The notes beneath the pieces were generated by a model that made no database searches, was not told the origin of the DNA, and saw only the letters and a program-made list of their open reading frames with translations. 34,810 bases of DNA from Chaera sp964544355. Lineage in GTDB: Bacteria > Patescibacteriota > Saccharimonadia > Saccharimonadales > Saccharimonadaceae. Positions 21,372 to 29,386 of the stretch are shown piece by piece. The translations under genes were made by a program, and so were the position numbers. Each line of letters begins with the position of its first letter. The first letter of the stretch is position 1. The stretch is taken from the NCBI GenBank assembly GCA_964544355.1, contig CAZJAI010000004.1, positions 1 through 34,810 on the forward strand. The letters run 5' to 3'.

Positions 21372-22346
21372 CTACCTCCTTTTACGCCTTTTGCCGGAGC
21401 GTTTTCGGGGCGGCTTAGGCGTTTTTGAGGTGTCGTTACCGGCAGAGTCTTTTACTAACTGGGCCGGCTGGGCCAGGCGGGCCCTTTCAGCGGCCGATTT
21501 TGCCGGAGCGCCCGGTTTGTCGGCCAGGTTTTCCATTTCTTTGGTGTCGCGGCCCAGAACTATGTGCTGCTGCACTACCGCTACCAGGCTGGAAGCGGCA
21601 AAGTAAAGCACCAGGGCGCCCGGCAGATAAAGCGATATCACCAAGGTCATTATCGGCAAAAAGGTAAGCATGCGATTACTGACGGCCGCGTTGATTTCGG
21701 AACTGTCTACCGAATCTCCTTTAGCCTGTGATTTAAGCAGATCGCGCAAGCGTTTGTTCTCGGCCGGCTTGGGGGTAATCTGGCGCGACTGGACATACTG
21801 TAAAGCCGCCGCCAGCACCGCCAGCACCGCTGCCGGCAAATAAGTTCCGGCGGCGCTAAAGGCCGGCTGGGCCAGATTGATCACACCGAACAGTTTTTCG
21901 CTGACGCCGGCCGGATTTTGAATCAGGCCGTGCACCGCTCCCAGCGCCTGCAGCGGCTGATAGGCAAAGCCGGCAATCGCCTCGCGCTGCTGGGTCATGA
22001 TCACGATAACCCGGTAAAGGGCGATAAATATGGGCAGCTGCACCAAAATCAGGCCGATCGAGCTGAACGGGTTGACCCCCCGCTCCCGGTAAAGTTCCAT
22101 CATCAACTGCGCCTCAAGCTGCCGATTGCCCTTGCTTTTAACCTTGATTTTTTTCAGTTCGGGCTGAATCTGGCGCATCACTTTGGTTTGGTGTAGCTGT
22201 TTTTTAACCAGCGGCCACATAGCCAGCCGCACCAAAACCGTGAAAAAGACCACTGCCAGGCCGAAATCGCCGCCCGGCACCAGTCCGTAGATCAGCAGCA
22301 GAACGTTAAAAATCGGCTGGACAATCAGTAGGTCAAAAATACTCAT
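21372..22346 (-). CDS. yidC: YidC/OxaI membrane protein insertase
   Basis: This 324-aa protein lacks the large periplasmic P1 domain of Gram-negative YidC, so it is the Gram-positive/SpoIIIJ type. It starts 'MSIFDLLIVQPIFNVLLLIY'. Then come the conserved 'GLAVVFFTVLVRLAMWPLVK' with the groove arginine, the basic hairpin 'QIQPELKKIKVKSK', 'NPFSSIGLILVQLPIFIALY', and later helices ending 'SLYLPGALVLYFAASSLVAV'. The C-terminal tail is strongly basic ('PPRKRSGKRRKRR'), suited to ribosome contact. It inserts proteins into the cytoplasmic membrane together with or without SecYEG. It is part of the rpmH-rnpA-yidC-jag block at the origin. Confidence 0.95.
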   Translation of the reverse strand: MSIFDLLIVQPIFNVLLLIYGLVPGGDFGLAVVFFTVLVRLAMWPLVKKQLHQTKVMRQIQPELKKIKVKSKGNRQLEAQLMMELYRERGVNPFSSIGLILVQLPIFIALYRVIVIMTQQREAIAGFAYQPLQALGAVHGLIQNPAGVSEKLFGVINLAQPAFSAAGTYLPAAVLAVLAAALQYVQSRQITPKPAENKRLRDLLKSQAKGDSVDSSEINAAVSNRMLTFLPIMTLVISLYLPGALVLYFAASSLVAVVQQHIVLGRDTKEMENLADKPGAPAKSAAERARLAQPAQLVKDSAGNDTSKTPKPPRKRSGKRRKRR

Positions 22347-22367
22347 GATATTTAGGATAGCACGCGG

Positions 22368-22742
22368 CTATTTTAAGCCCCCTTCGACTTGTTGGTTCTT
22401 AAGCAGTCTGGCCGAGGCCAGCAATCCCAGCACGGCTTGGCTTAACTCTTCCGGCGGCATTACCAGCGCCAAAGGGTCGCGCACCGTCAGGGCGATATCG
22501 TAGGGCGCTTCGATTTGCTGCCAGTGGCGGCGGACGATCTCGTAAACCCGGCGGCGAATCCGGTTGCGCTTGGCGGCGGCCTTGTAAACTTTTTTGGTTA
22601 CCACAACCGTAAAACGCGAATGCACCCGGCTAGCGTTACGGCTGTATTTTAGCGACATGTGCTGATTGCTGACGGAGCGTCCTTTGCGGTACAGCCAGCG
22701 CAGGCCGCCCTGGCCGTGAAATCTGAAACGACGCTCTAACAC
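22368..22742 (-). CDS. rnpA: Ribonuclease P protein component
   Basis: This 124-aa basic protein starts at a GTG (22742). It shows the RnpA pattern: 'MLERRFRFHGQGGLRWLYRKG', 'SRFTVVVTKKVYKAAAKRNR', and the signature 'AKRNRIRRRVYEIVR' (about 68-82), which contacts the RNase P RNA. It works with the catalytic RNA to remove 5' leaders from tRNA precursors. It follows rpmH after 36 bp and precedes yidC by 21 bp, the order found next to most bacterial origins. Confidence 0.95.
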   Translation of the reverse strand: MLERRFRFHGQGGLRWLYRKGRSVSNQHMSLKYSRNASRVHSRFTVVVTKKVYKAAAKRNRIRRRVYEIVRRHWQQIEAPYDIALTVRDPLALVMPPEELSQAVLGLLASARLLKNQQVEGGLK

Positions 22743-22778
22743 GTTATGCCACTCCTTTAATGCCCCGGTGGCGCGGGA

Positions 22779-22922
22779 TCAACGCCCGACGGTTAAAACT
22801 TTGCGGCCCTTCTGACGCCGCGACTTCAGCACCCGCTGTCCTGTTTTGCTGGCCATGCGGGCCCGAAAACCGTGAACTTTGGCGCGGGTTCTTTTTTTGG
22901 GCTGATAGGTACGTTTGGGCAT
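22779..22922 (-). CDS. rpmH: 50S ribosomal protein L34
   Basis: This 47-codon gene is read as 'MPKRTYQPKKRTRAKVHGFR' followed by 'ARMASKTGQRVLKSRRQKGR' and 'KVLTVGR', then TGA. The KRTYQPKK start, the HGFRARM centre and the very basic composition are diagnostic for L34. It has an AAGGA ribosome site just upstream of the ATG. It is the first gene of the minus-strand rpmH-rnpA-yidC-jag unit. Confidence 0.97.
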   Translation of the reverse strand: MPKRTYQPKKRTRAKVHGFRARMASKTGQRVLKSRRQKGRKVLTVGR

Positions 22923-23234
22923 AAATTAGTCCTTTTTTCAGGCCCTGCTGTAATAACTTCCCGGGCCGCTACTGTTTGATAAACTATCCGATGTATTATG
23001 GCAAACTTTTCCACATCAGACAAGACTTTGTCCACATAAAATCAGAGGTGAGCGCGGCTTGTGTAAAAATCTAACCCCTACGCCGCCGGGCGGAAATCCG
23101 CTGCTGCCGCGGGTTGTGGAAAAAGGTTTGGCTAAGCTATACTTATTGACAGCAATAACTCGGGGGTGAAACGGCAACGACCAACCGCCCGGCACCAGGC
23201 TTGCCGGATGTGATCCGCTAAATAAGTATCTAAA
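22923..23234. other. oriC: Origin region, upstream part (rpmH-dnaA gap) with DnaA-box-like sites
   Basis: This 312-bp gap between divergent rpmH and dnaA has four 9-mers one base away from TTATNCACA. They are TTTTCCACA (23007-23015, plus), TTGTCCACA (23028-23036, plus), TTTTACACA (23060-23068, minus) and TTTTCCACA (23115-23123, minus). All deviate only at the third base. A TATACT (23148-23153) may be the -10 of dnaA, though its -35 is poor. The position beside dnaA and the divergence of the flanking genes support an origin or a dnaA autoregulatory region. Confidence 0.65.
22976..23004 (-). promoter_or_regulatory. Putative promoter of the rpmH-rnpA-yidC-jag unit
   Basis: On the minus strand TTGCCA (22999-23004) and TATCAA (22976-22981) are separated by exactly 17 bp. 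This would start transcription about 45 nt before rpmH. The -35 element is directly next to a DnaA-box-like sequence at 23007-23015, so DnaA could influence it. Confidence 0.5.
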
Positions 23235-24620
23235 ATGGCTACCAGCGACAAGATTTATCAAAACAATCACACTCTTTGGCAGGCTGTTCTTGGCGAGATC
23301 GAGTTGAGCGTGCCGCGATCGAGTTTTGTAACCTGGTTTAAAAACACCCGCCTGCTAGAGAGCGACAAAACTCGGGCAACCATAGGCGTGTCTAACATAT
23401 TCGCCAAGCAGCAACTGGAGGTCAAATTTAGCCAGCAGATACGCGACACTTTGGCCAAAAACGGGGTGAACCCGCCGGAAATAGCTTTTGTGGTGGATTC
23501 GGGACGGCGCGCCGCCCGCCCGCAGCGCCAGGAGCGGGTATCGCTGGCGGCAACGGCAACCAAGACCAAATCTTACGTGGCCACGGCGCCATCCGCCGAG
23601 CATCAAAGCGGCCTTAATCCCCGCTACACCTTTAAAACCTTTATTGTCGGCTCCAGCAACGAGCTGGCCTATACCGCCTGCCAGGCCGTTACCAAAAATC
23701 CCGGTGTAAAATATAACCCTTTATTCATTTACGGCGGAGTCGGCCTGGGCAAGACCCATTTAATACAAGCTGTCGGCAATGAAATCGGCCGCAAAAACGC
23801 CGGCTCTAGAATTCTTTATATCAGCTGCGAAACCTTTGTTAACGAGTTTTTAGACAGCATCCGCTACAAAAAGAAGGGCTTCGCCGACCGCTACCGCAAC
23901 GTGGACGTGCTGATTATTGACGACATCCAGTTTATAGCCGGCAAAGAAAAAACCCAGGAACAGTTCTTTCACACCTTCAACGCCCTGCACCAAAGCAATA
24001 AGCAGATTATTATCAGCTCCGACAAGCCTCCCAAAAACATCCCCACCCTTGAGGAGCGGCTGCGCAGCCGGTTTGAGTGGGGCATGAGCATAGATATTCA
24101 GATGCCCGATTTCGAAACCCGCTGCGCCATCTTGCAGGCCAAAGCCAATTCGTCGGGGGTCAGTTTAAGCCGCGAAACGGTGGAATACCTGGCCACCAAC
24201 ATTAAAACCAACATCCGCGAGCTGGAGGGGGCGCTTAACCAGTTGCTGGCTTATTGCGAGATGCGCGGCACAGACCCCGACATTCAAACCGCTGCCGGGT
24301 TGCTAGGCAACGTCAAATCAAGCCGGCCGCACCATTTAACGCCCAGGCAAATCATCCATAAAACCGCTCAGCATTTTCAACTGGCTGAAACCGAAATTAC
24401 CAGCCCGATGCGCGACAAACATATTGTTTTGCCAAGACAGATCGCCATGTATTTGTTGCGCAGCGAATTACACCTAAGTTTTCCTAAAATCGCCCATGAG
24501 TTGGGCCGAAAAGATCACACCACCGCCATACATTCCATTGAAAAAATCGAAAAAGCTATCAAGCTGGACCACCTAATCCGCCAGCAAGTTAGCGATTTAA
24601 GGGAGAAGTTGTATGCCTAA
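23235..24620 (+). CDS. dnaA: Chromosomal replication initiator DnaA
   Basis: This 461-aa protein has all four DnaA domains. Domain I (about 10-85) includes 'FVTWFKNTRLLE'. A variable linker with Arg/Ala/Thr-rich sequence spans about 90-128. The AAA+ domain from 'YTFKTFIVGSSNELAY' has Walker A 'GGVGLGKT' (167-174), Walker B 'VLIIDDIQF' (225-233) and sensor-I-like 'QIIISSDKPP'. The C-terminal DNA-binding domain carries the DnaA signature 'GRKDHTTAIHSIEKIEK' (424-440). It binds DnaA boxes and opens the origin. Box-like sites lie both upstream and in the 284-bp gap after the gene. The ATG at 23235 gives the usual start of domain I; no strong ribosome site precedes it. Confidence 0.98.
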   Translation: MATSDKIYQNNHTLWQAVLGEIELSVPRSSFVTWFKNTRLLESDKTRATIGVSNIFAKQQLEVKFSQQIRDTLAKNGVNPPEIAFVVDSGRRAARPQRQERVSLAATATKTKSYVATAPSAEHQSGLNPRYTFKTFIVGSSNELAYTACQAVTKNPGVKYNPLFIYGGVGLGKTHLIQAVGNEIGRKNAGSRILYISCETFVNEFLDSIRYKKKGFADRYRNVDVLIIDDIQFIAGKEKTQEQFFHTFNALHQSNKQIIISSDKPPKNIPTLEERLRSRFEWGMSIDIQMPDFETRCAILQAKANSSGVSLSRETVEYLATNIKTNIRELEGALNQLLAYCEMRGTDPDIQTAAGLLGNVKSSRPHHLTPRQIIHKTAQHFQLAETEITSPMRDKHIVLPRQIAMYLLRSELHLSFPKIAHELGRKDHTTAIHSIEKIEKAIKLDHLIRQQVSDLREKLYA

Positions 24621-24904
24621 TGGGGTTGTGCAAAAAATGTGTTCTAAAGCGGGTAAAACCTGTGGCCATCTGCTGACAGTTTGCACAAATTGGTCGGTCA
24701 CGGCGAACGGTATTCTTAAATACCTCCACAGCCGCGGCGGATTGTGCACAAAAAATATACTCGCTCAACCACAAGTTTTACACGGCCAACGGGCCAGGTA
24801 TAACCTCTTACCATCCGCCAGTTATACCCACAAGCCACAGGCCTTATTACTACCATTATTATTTATATAAACTAATAAACTTAATACTAAAGGATCCTCG
24901 GCCG
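24621..24904. other. oriC: Origin region, downstream part (dnaA-dnaN gap): DnaA-box-like sites, DnaA-trio-like tract and AT-rich element
   Basis: This 284-bp non-coding gap has TTTTGCACA (minus, 24627-24635). It also has the palindromic pair TTGTGCACA (plus 24732-24740; minus 24733-24741). A weaker box, ATACCCACA (24824-24832), is followed by 11 mostly G/C bases, the three-base-periodic TTATTACTACCATTATTA (24844-24861), and a very AT-rich stretch to about 24890. That order (box, GC-rich spacer, trios, AT-rich DNA) is the layout of the unwinding site described in Bacillus subtilis. The dnaN ribosome site AGGA is at 24891-24894. Confidence 0.6.
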
Positions 24905-26011
24905 ATGAAACTCACAGTTACCCAAGAAAACCTTAGCCAAGCGCTGGCCGTGGTAGGCCGGATAGCCGGCAGCCGGACTCCCCTGCCGATTTTAAACAAT
25001 ATTTTGCTTAAAACCGACAAAAACCGGTTACTGCTGGCGGCCACCAACCTAGAAATAGCTATAACCCAACATATAGGCGCCAAGGTTGAGAGCGAGGGCT
25101 CAATCACCGTGCCCGCCAGGCTGCTGGGCGAATTTATTTCCAACCTGCCTAAAAGCAATATCAACATAGAGGCGGACGGCACGAATCTTAAAATCACCGC
25201 CGGGCGTTACGATTCGACGATTCACGGCATGTTGCCCGACGAATTCCCCGCTCTGCCAGAGATCAATAACGGCCGGCAGGTGGCTATTCCCGCCGCTCGT
25301 TTGAAACGGGCCATCACTCAAACAGTGCCGGTGGTGTCGCGCGATGAAACCCGCCCGATTTTAACGGGGATTTTCTTTCACACCGCCGGTAAAGCGCTTA
25401 CCCTGGTGGCTACCGACGGATACCGTTTGGCCGAGCGCAAGGTTGATAAACTGGACGGCGAGGTTAACGCCATTGTGCCGGCCCAAACCCTGCAAGACGT
25501 GGTTAGGGTGATGCCGGAAGAATCCGAGCTGGTTGAATTGCTGTTCGACGACAACCAGGTGCGGTTTTTGTTGGGCGATATCGAAATAACCAGCCGTCTG
25601 ATAGACGGTAGTTTTCCGGATTATAAACAGCTGATCCCTAAAAAAAGCGACACCGAGGCAATACTAGCCAAAGAGGATTTTGCCAGAGTTACTAAAATCG
25701 CCAGCCTGTTCGCCAGAGAGAGCGGCGGTAGTGTCACTATTAAGGCGGATGCCTCTTTGGGCCAGCTGCAAATCCACTCCGTGGCGTCGCAACTGGGCGA
25801 GAACACCTCTACTGCCGACGCCGAGATCACGGGCGAGGGCCAGGTAACCTTAAATTCCCGCTACTTACTGGAGGCTCTTGGCTGCGTAGACGAAGACAAC
25901 GTGCGGTTCGCTTTTAGCGGCAAACTGGCGCCCTGCGTGCTTAGCGGCGTCCAGCACCCCAAAAAACAATCGTCGGACTATCTGCATATTATTATGCCGC
26001 TGAAGTCGTAA
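24905..26011 (+). CDS. dnaN: DNA polymerase III beta sliding clamp
   Basis: This 368-aa protein has the standard length for DnaN. It begins 'MKLTVTQENLSQALAVVGRI' with 'TPLPILNNILLKT', and continues with the three clamp domains. Landmarks are 'VPARLLGEFISNLP', 'TRPILTGIFFHTAG' with 'LVATDGYRLAERK' at the start of domain II-III, and the conserved C-terminal 'SSDYLHIIMPLKS'. As a dimer it forms the ring that tethers DNA polymerase III to the template. It lies between dnaA and recF in the classical order. Confidence 0.97.
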   Translation: MKLTVTQENLSQALAVVGRIAGSRTPLPILNNILLKTDKNRLLLAATNLEIAITQHIGAKVESEGSITVPARLLGEFISNLPKSNINIEADGTNLKITAGRYDSTIHGMLPDEFPALPEINNGRQVAIPAARLKRAITQTVPVVSRDETRPILTGIFFHTAGKALTLVATDGYRLAERKVDKLDGEVNAIVPAQTLQDVVRVMPEESELVELLFDDNQVRFLLGDIEITSRLIDGSFPDYKQLIPKKSDTEAILAKEDFARVTKIASLFARESGGSVTIKADASLGQLQIHSVASQLGENTSTADAEITGEGQVTLNSRYLLEALGCVDEDNVRFAFSGKLAPCVLSGVQHPKKQSSDYLHIIMPLKS

Positions 26012-26043
26012 GGGTAACGCGGCTAGAGCGGCACGGCTACGCA

Positions 26044-27105
26044 GTGATTAGCGAAATCAAGCTTCAGTCTTTTCGGTGCTACTTACGGCGGCGGTTTGTC
26101 CTGTCGCCCGGCGTGAGCGTTTTTTACGGGCCGAATGGCAGCGGCAAAACCAGCGTGCTGGAAGCTTTGATGGTTGTCTGCCGCGGCGGTTCGTTCAGGG
26201 GCAGCGACCAGGACCTGCTTAAAACCAACCATCAATGGTGGCGCCTGGAAAGTTTGGCGGGAGACTCTCAAAGAACGGTGGTTTACGACAGCCGGCTGGC
26301 CGCCGGCAAGAAGCATTACGTGATTAACGGCCAAAAAAAACAGCGCCTGCCGGCCTCGCTGCGCTTGCCGGTGGTGTTGTTCGAACCCGGCGATTTAAGG
26401 CTGCTTGGCGGCTCCCCGGCCCGCCGCCGCCGGTTTTTAGACAACCTGATTAGTCAAATCGAGCCGGCTTACGCGCCGTTGATCGCCAGGTACGAGCGGT
26501 CGCTGAAGCAACGCAATAACCTGCTTAAAAGCGACAGGCTGAATCCTGACGAACTGTTCGTTTGGGATATCACCCTGAGCAACCTGGCGGCGCAGATTAC
26601 CGCTAAACGCCAGGAGTACGCCGCCGCGGTTAACCGCCAGCTGCTAGCGGTGCACGGGCAGGTTAGCGGGCGCAAAGACAAAGTTGGTTTGACTTACCGC
26701 TCGCTGGCCGGGGACGGCAGCCGCCCGCCAGACAACCTGGCCCAGTACGCGCTTGGCCAGCTTGGCAAGTCGCGGCAAAAGGACCTGGCGCTGGGATACA
26801 CCAGCAGCGGGCCTCATCGCGACGATTTAAATTTTTATATCAACCGACGCGACGCCACCTCGTCCGCTTCGCGCGGCGAAACCCGCAGCCTGGTGCTGAC
26901 GCTAAAATTCATCGAGCTGAACATTATCGAACAACTAACCGGGCACCAGCCCCTTTTGCTGCTTGACGACGTGCTAAGCGAGCTGGACGAGTCAAGGCGT
27001 CACGCCCTGCTATCCAGCCGGCCCCACGGCCAGACCATCATCACCACCACCGACGTTGACAATGCCCAAATTAAATACAAAGACGCCGTGTTTATTGGGC
27101 TGTAA
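26044..27105 (+). CDS. recF: DNA replication and repair protein RecF
   Basis: This 353-aa SMC-like ATPase starts at GTG 26044, 32 bp after dnaN. It has Walker A 'FYGPNGSGKTSVLEAL' (about 28-43), 'LFEPGDLRLLGGSPARRRRF', the RecF-specific hinge segment 'GPHRDDLNFYIN', the signature motif 'SRGETRSLVLTLKFIEL', and Walker B 'PLLLLDDVLSELDESRR'. It loads RecA at gapped DNA with RecO and RecR. It ends 10 nt from the end of the convergent secretion-block gene, without a visible terminator. Confidence 0.95.
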   Translation: MISEIKLQSFRCYLRRRFVLSPGVSVFYGPNGSGKTSVLEALMVVCRGGSFRGSDQDLLKTNHQWWRLESLAGDSQRTVVYDSRLAAGKKHYVINGQKKQRLPASLRLPVVLFEPGDLRLLGGSPARRRRFLDNLISQIEPAYAPLIARYERSLKQRNNLLKSDRLNPDELFVWDITLSNLAAQITAKRQEYAAAVNRQLLAVHGQVSGRKDKVGLTYRSLAGDGSRPPDNLAQYALGQLGKSRQKDLALGYTSSGPHRDDLNFYINRRDATSSASRGETRSLVLTLKFIELNIIEQLTGHQPLLLLDDVLSELDESRRHALLSSRPHGQTIITTTDVDNAQIKYKDAVFIGL

Positions 27106-27115
27106 ACGATTTAAT

Positions 27116-28639
27116 TTACGGAGCAGTATTGATTACTTGATAGGTTTTGGTATCTATACCTAAATCCGTAACGCTTTTGTTGATAGCTTCGCCAACCACC
27201 CGTTTGATGGTTGGATCGTAATCAAACAAATTGGTTGCCTGGTTGTACTGTAAATTGCCAAGGTTGGGCGTAATGTATATAAAGTTCTTGTACGCCGAGA
27301 CGGCCGAAACATAGGACAGCTTAACCAGTTGAGCTACTTTTTTATCAATATTGGACGCGTTGGGCTGAGAGGGGTTTATCAATAAGGCGGACGTGTTGTT
27401 TTTAGAATCCGACACGCAAGCCACTATCCCGCTGGGCGTATTGTTAATGCCGCAGGGTTTATAATCGCCGTAAGTGTAAATATAGTAGCCGGTTTTGTTA
27501 ACCGGGTTAAAGCGGATAATGCCTTGATCGGTCGAGACAGTCCAATCGCCGTTCGTGCTGATTATATGATTAACGCCGGCAACGCCGTATAGGCGCTTAG
27601 TTTGATTGTTGCTTGTATCGTACACTTCCAGGCCTTTGGTTGGGCTGATGGCGCAAAGCAGTTCTCGTCCGCAAAGCTCAGCCTGCGAGTAAGGCTGATT
27701 AACGGTAATACTGCGGCGCCCGGCTCCTTGAAATATTACAAACTCGGAAGAGCCTTTGATGCTTGAAGTTGAGCTATAGTAATCACTGGTTCCCAAGGGC
27801 GAGTATGTGGCCACCAACCCTAAGTCGTTGGGCGTAACGTCTACCAGGCTGGTGTTTTTGGGGTGCTGTCTCCCCAGGTCCAGCGTCTTACCCGGCGCGT
27901 CCGCCGAGGCGTAGGTTATGACTTGGGCGGCAGTGAGGCTATAAACGACGAACCCCTTTTGATACAAGGCTATCGAATAAAGTGAGCTGCCGTTTAGTCC
28001 GTTGATAATTTTGCCGCCGCTTAATCTGAAATCTTTTTCTAACTTAAACAGTCGCTGGCCCTGATCGGTCTGTAGTAAAACAAACACTCCGTCAGCCGTG
28101 TAAATCTCCCCCTCGGTTATACCGCTGGGGTTATTGGCGGGCAGCTTGGTAACGTAGGTGGGCAAACTGGCGGTAGCCGGCACGTGAACCAGCGCTTCTT
28201 TGATAGGGCTGGAGCAACCGACAGACAGCAGGGTGTCAAAAGCATAAACCACGCAGGGCTTGGGGTTGTTGCCGACAAACTGGCGGTCGTTCTCTAAAGA
28301 CAACCCAGCCTTAAGGGTGGTTGTTCTTAAGAATCCCTTAGCTGTGGCTATGCCAATGAATCCCGAAGGCCGATCAGATGTAACCGAAACCTGGTATTCG
28401 CCGCGCGGCACCATCCGAGTAAGGGTTGTTTTATTGGTTTTAATCGTAACGGTGGAGTTGTTGGATTGGTTAACGATAGTGTAGGTCAGCGGTTTGCCGC
28501 CGCCGTTGCTTACCGAAACCGTTAAAAAAGAGTTGGCGTACAGCCACGACCCGGCCAATAGCAACAACGCCGCTCCAGCCAGCAGATATAAGGTTTTTTT
28601 AAACTTTATGATCGCTTCGACTATCACTTCGATTATCAT
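27116..28639 (-). CDS. Membrane-anchored beta-rich extracytoplasmic protein of unknown function
   Basis: This 507-aa protein starts at ATG 28639, supported by GAAAGG a few bases upstream. It has one N-terminal helix (about residues 13-34, 'TLYLLAGAALLLLAGSW') and an otherwise extracytoplasmic body. Residues about 35-100 look like a PEGA/Ig-type domain ('TVTIKTNKTTLTRMVPRGEY'). The rest is made of repeated short beta strands with Asp/Gly turns, such as 'GEIYTADGVFVLLQTDQGQR' and 'NGDWTVSTDQGIIRFNP', suggesting a beta-propeller-like fold. Six to seven cysteines may form disulfides. No catalytic motif is seen. It is the last gene of the minus-strand secretion block, so a structural or surface role there is likely. 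I do not recognise a named family. Confidence 0.6.
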   Translation of the reverse strand: MIIEVIVEAIIKFKKTLYLLAGAALLLLAGSWLYANSFLTVSVSNGGGKPLTYTIVNQSNNSTVTIKTNKTTLTRMVPRGEYQVSVTSDRPSGFIGIATAKGFLRTTTLKAGLSLENDRQFVGNNPKPCVVYAFDTLLSVGCSSPIKEALVHVPATASLPTYVTKLPANNPSGITEGEIYTADGVFVLLQTDQGQRLFKLEKDFRLSGGKIINGLNGSSLYSIALYQKGFVVYSLTAAQVITYASADAPGKTLDLGRQHPKNTSLVDVTPNDLGLVATYSPLGTSDYYSSTSSIKGSSEFVIFQGAGRRSITVNQPYSQAELCGRELLCAISPTKGLEVYDTSNNQTKRLYGVAGVNHIISTNGDWTVSTDQGIIRFNPVNKTGYYIYTYGDYKPCGINNTPSGIVACVSDSKNNTSALLINPSQPNASNIDKKVAQLVKLSYVSAVSAYKNFIYITPNLGNLQYNQATNLFDYDPTIKRVVGEAINKSVTDLGIDTKTYQVINTAP

Positions 28640-28663
28640 AATGACCTTTCTTTTGTTTGCTTA

Positions 28664-29386
28664 TCAGGGCGCCGCGCCGTTACACAAAGGAACACCCGCC
28701 GTCGCGGGGCTGGGAGAAGTGATGGACGACACGCTGCCGGTAGGAGCGGCCGACCCGTATTTGACCAGCCACGCCATAGACAGTTCAGACCGCGCTTTAA
28801 CCGCGGCGGCGCTGTCATCGGCAGGTCTTTCAAAATTCTTCATAAATATGGCGGTGGCCTGGACGATGTCGGTGGCCGACAGCAAAGGTGTCAGGGTGTT
28901 GTTCTTGTAAGCGGCGTTGAGTTCTTGCCATAGGTAATCCAGCTGCACGGCCATGTCTGATTCGGGTTTACCGACCGCTTTGGCGGCATCCAGCAGCCCT
29001 TGTTGCCGGCCGGCGGAAGTCCACTGGGCGATGCCGTAGCCGGTCTTGCCGTCTACCACAATGAAGTCACGGTCGCCACTAGGCGTCTGGGTGCCCTGCA
29101 CCCGCTTGGGATTAATCCCCGATTCCGCCTGCAGGTTGCCCATTATGCCGGCGGCTTGCACCGGAGACAAACCCTTGCCGACAAAGTAGTTGTAAGCCAT
29201 CTCGGCGTAGGTGCTGCCGGCCAAAGCCACCGTGCCAAGGCAGGTGGTTGGTTTGGGAGCGTTTTTGTCGTAAAACAAGATGTCATTCTCGCTGTAAAAA
29301 TCATTAGCCTGGGCGGCCAGCGGCCAGGCTAACCAGCTTGCCGTAAAAACCATGGCTGCCGTTAATAACAATCCTCTGTTTAACAT
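28664..29386 (-). CDS. Secreted phage-lysozyme-type peptidoglycan hydrolase
   Basis: This 240-aa protein has a signal peptide (about 1-28, ending 'AAQAND'). The domain at about 58-215 reads 'YAEMAYNYFVGKGLSPVQAA', 'GIMGNLQAESGINPKRVQG', 'GYGIAQWTSAGRQQGLL', 'VQLDYLWQELN' and 'FMKNFERPAD'. This is the phage tail lysozyme (Phage_lysozyme2-like) pattern. The Glu of 'QAESG' is the probable catalytic residue. The last 25 residues are a Ser/Pro/Thr-rich tail. Its ATG lies inside the end of the preceding gene (7-nt overlap, 29380-29386), so production is coupled to the M23 protein. In conjugation systems VirB1-like hydrolases open the wall for the channel; that role is inferred here from the neighbours. 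Confidence 0.82.
   Translation of the reverse strand: MLNRGLLLTAAMVFTASWLAWPLAAQANDFYSENDILFYDKNAPKPTTCLGTVALAGSTYAEMAYNYFVGKGLSPVQAAGIMGNLQAESGINPKRVQGTQTPSGDRDFIVVDGKTGYGIAQWTSAGRQQGLLDAAKAVGKPESDMAVQLDYLWQELNAAYKNNTLTPLLSATDIVQATAIFMKNFERPADDSAAAVKARSELSMAWLVKYGSAAPTGSVSSITSPSPATAGVPLCNGAAP

Noticed and set aside
24613..24870. 85-codon plus-strand frame overlapping the end of dnaA
   Set aside because: Cys/His-rich random-looking translation across the DnaA-box and AT-rich origin elements; no ribosome site and no family pattern.
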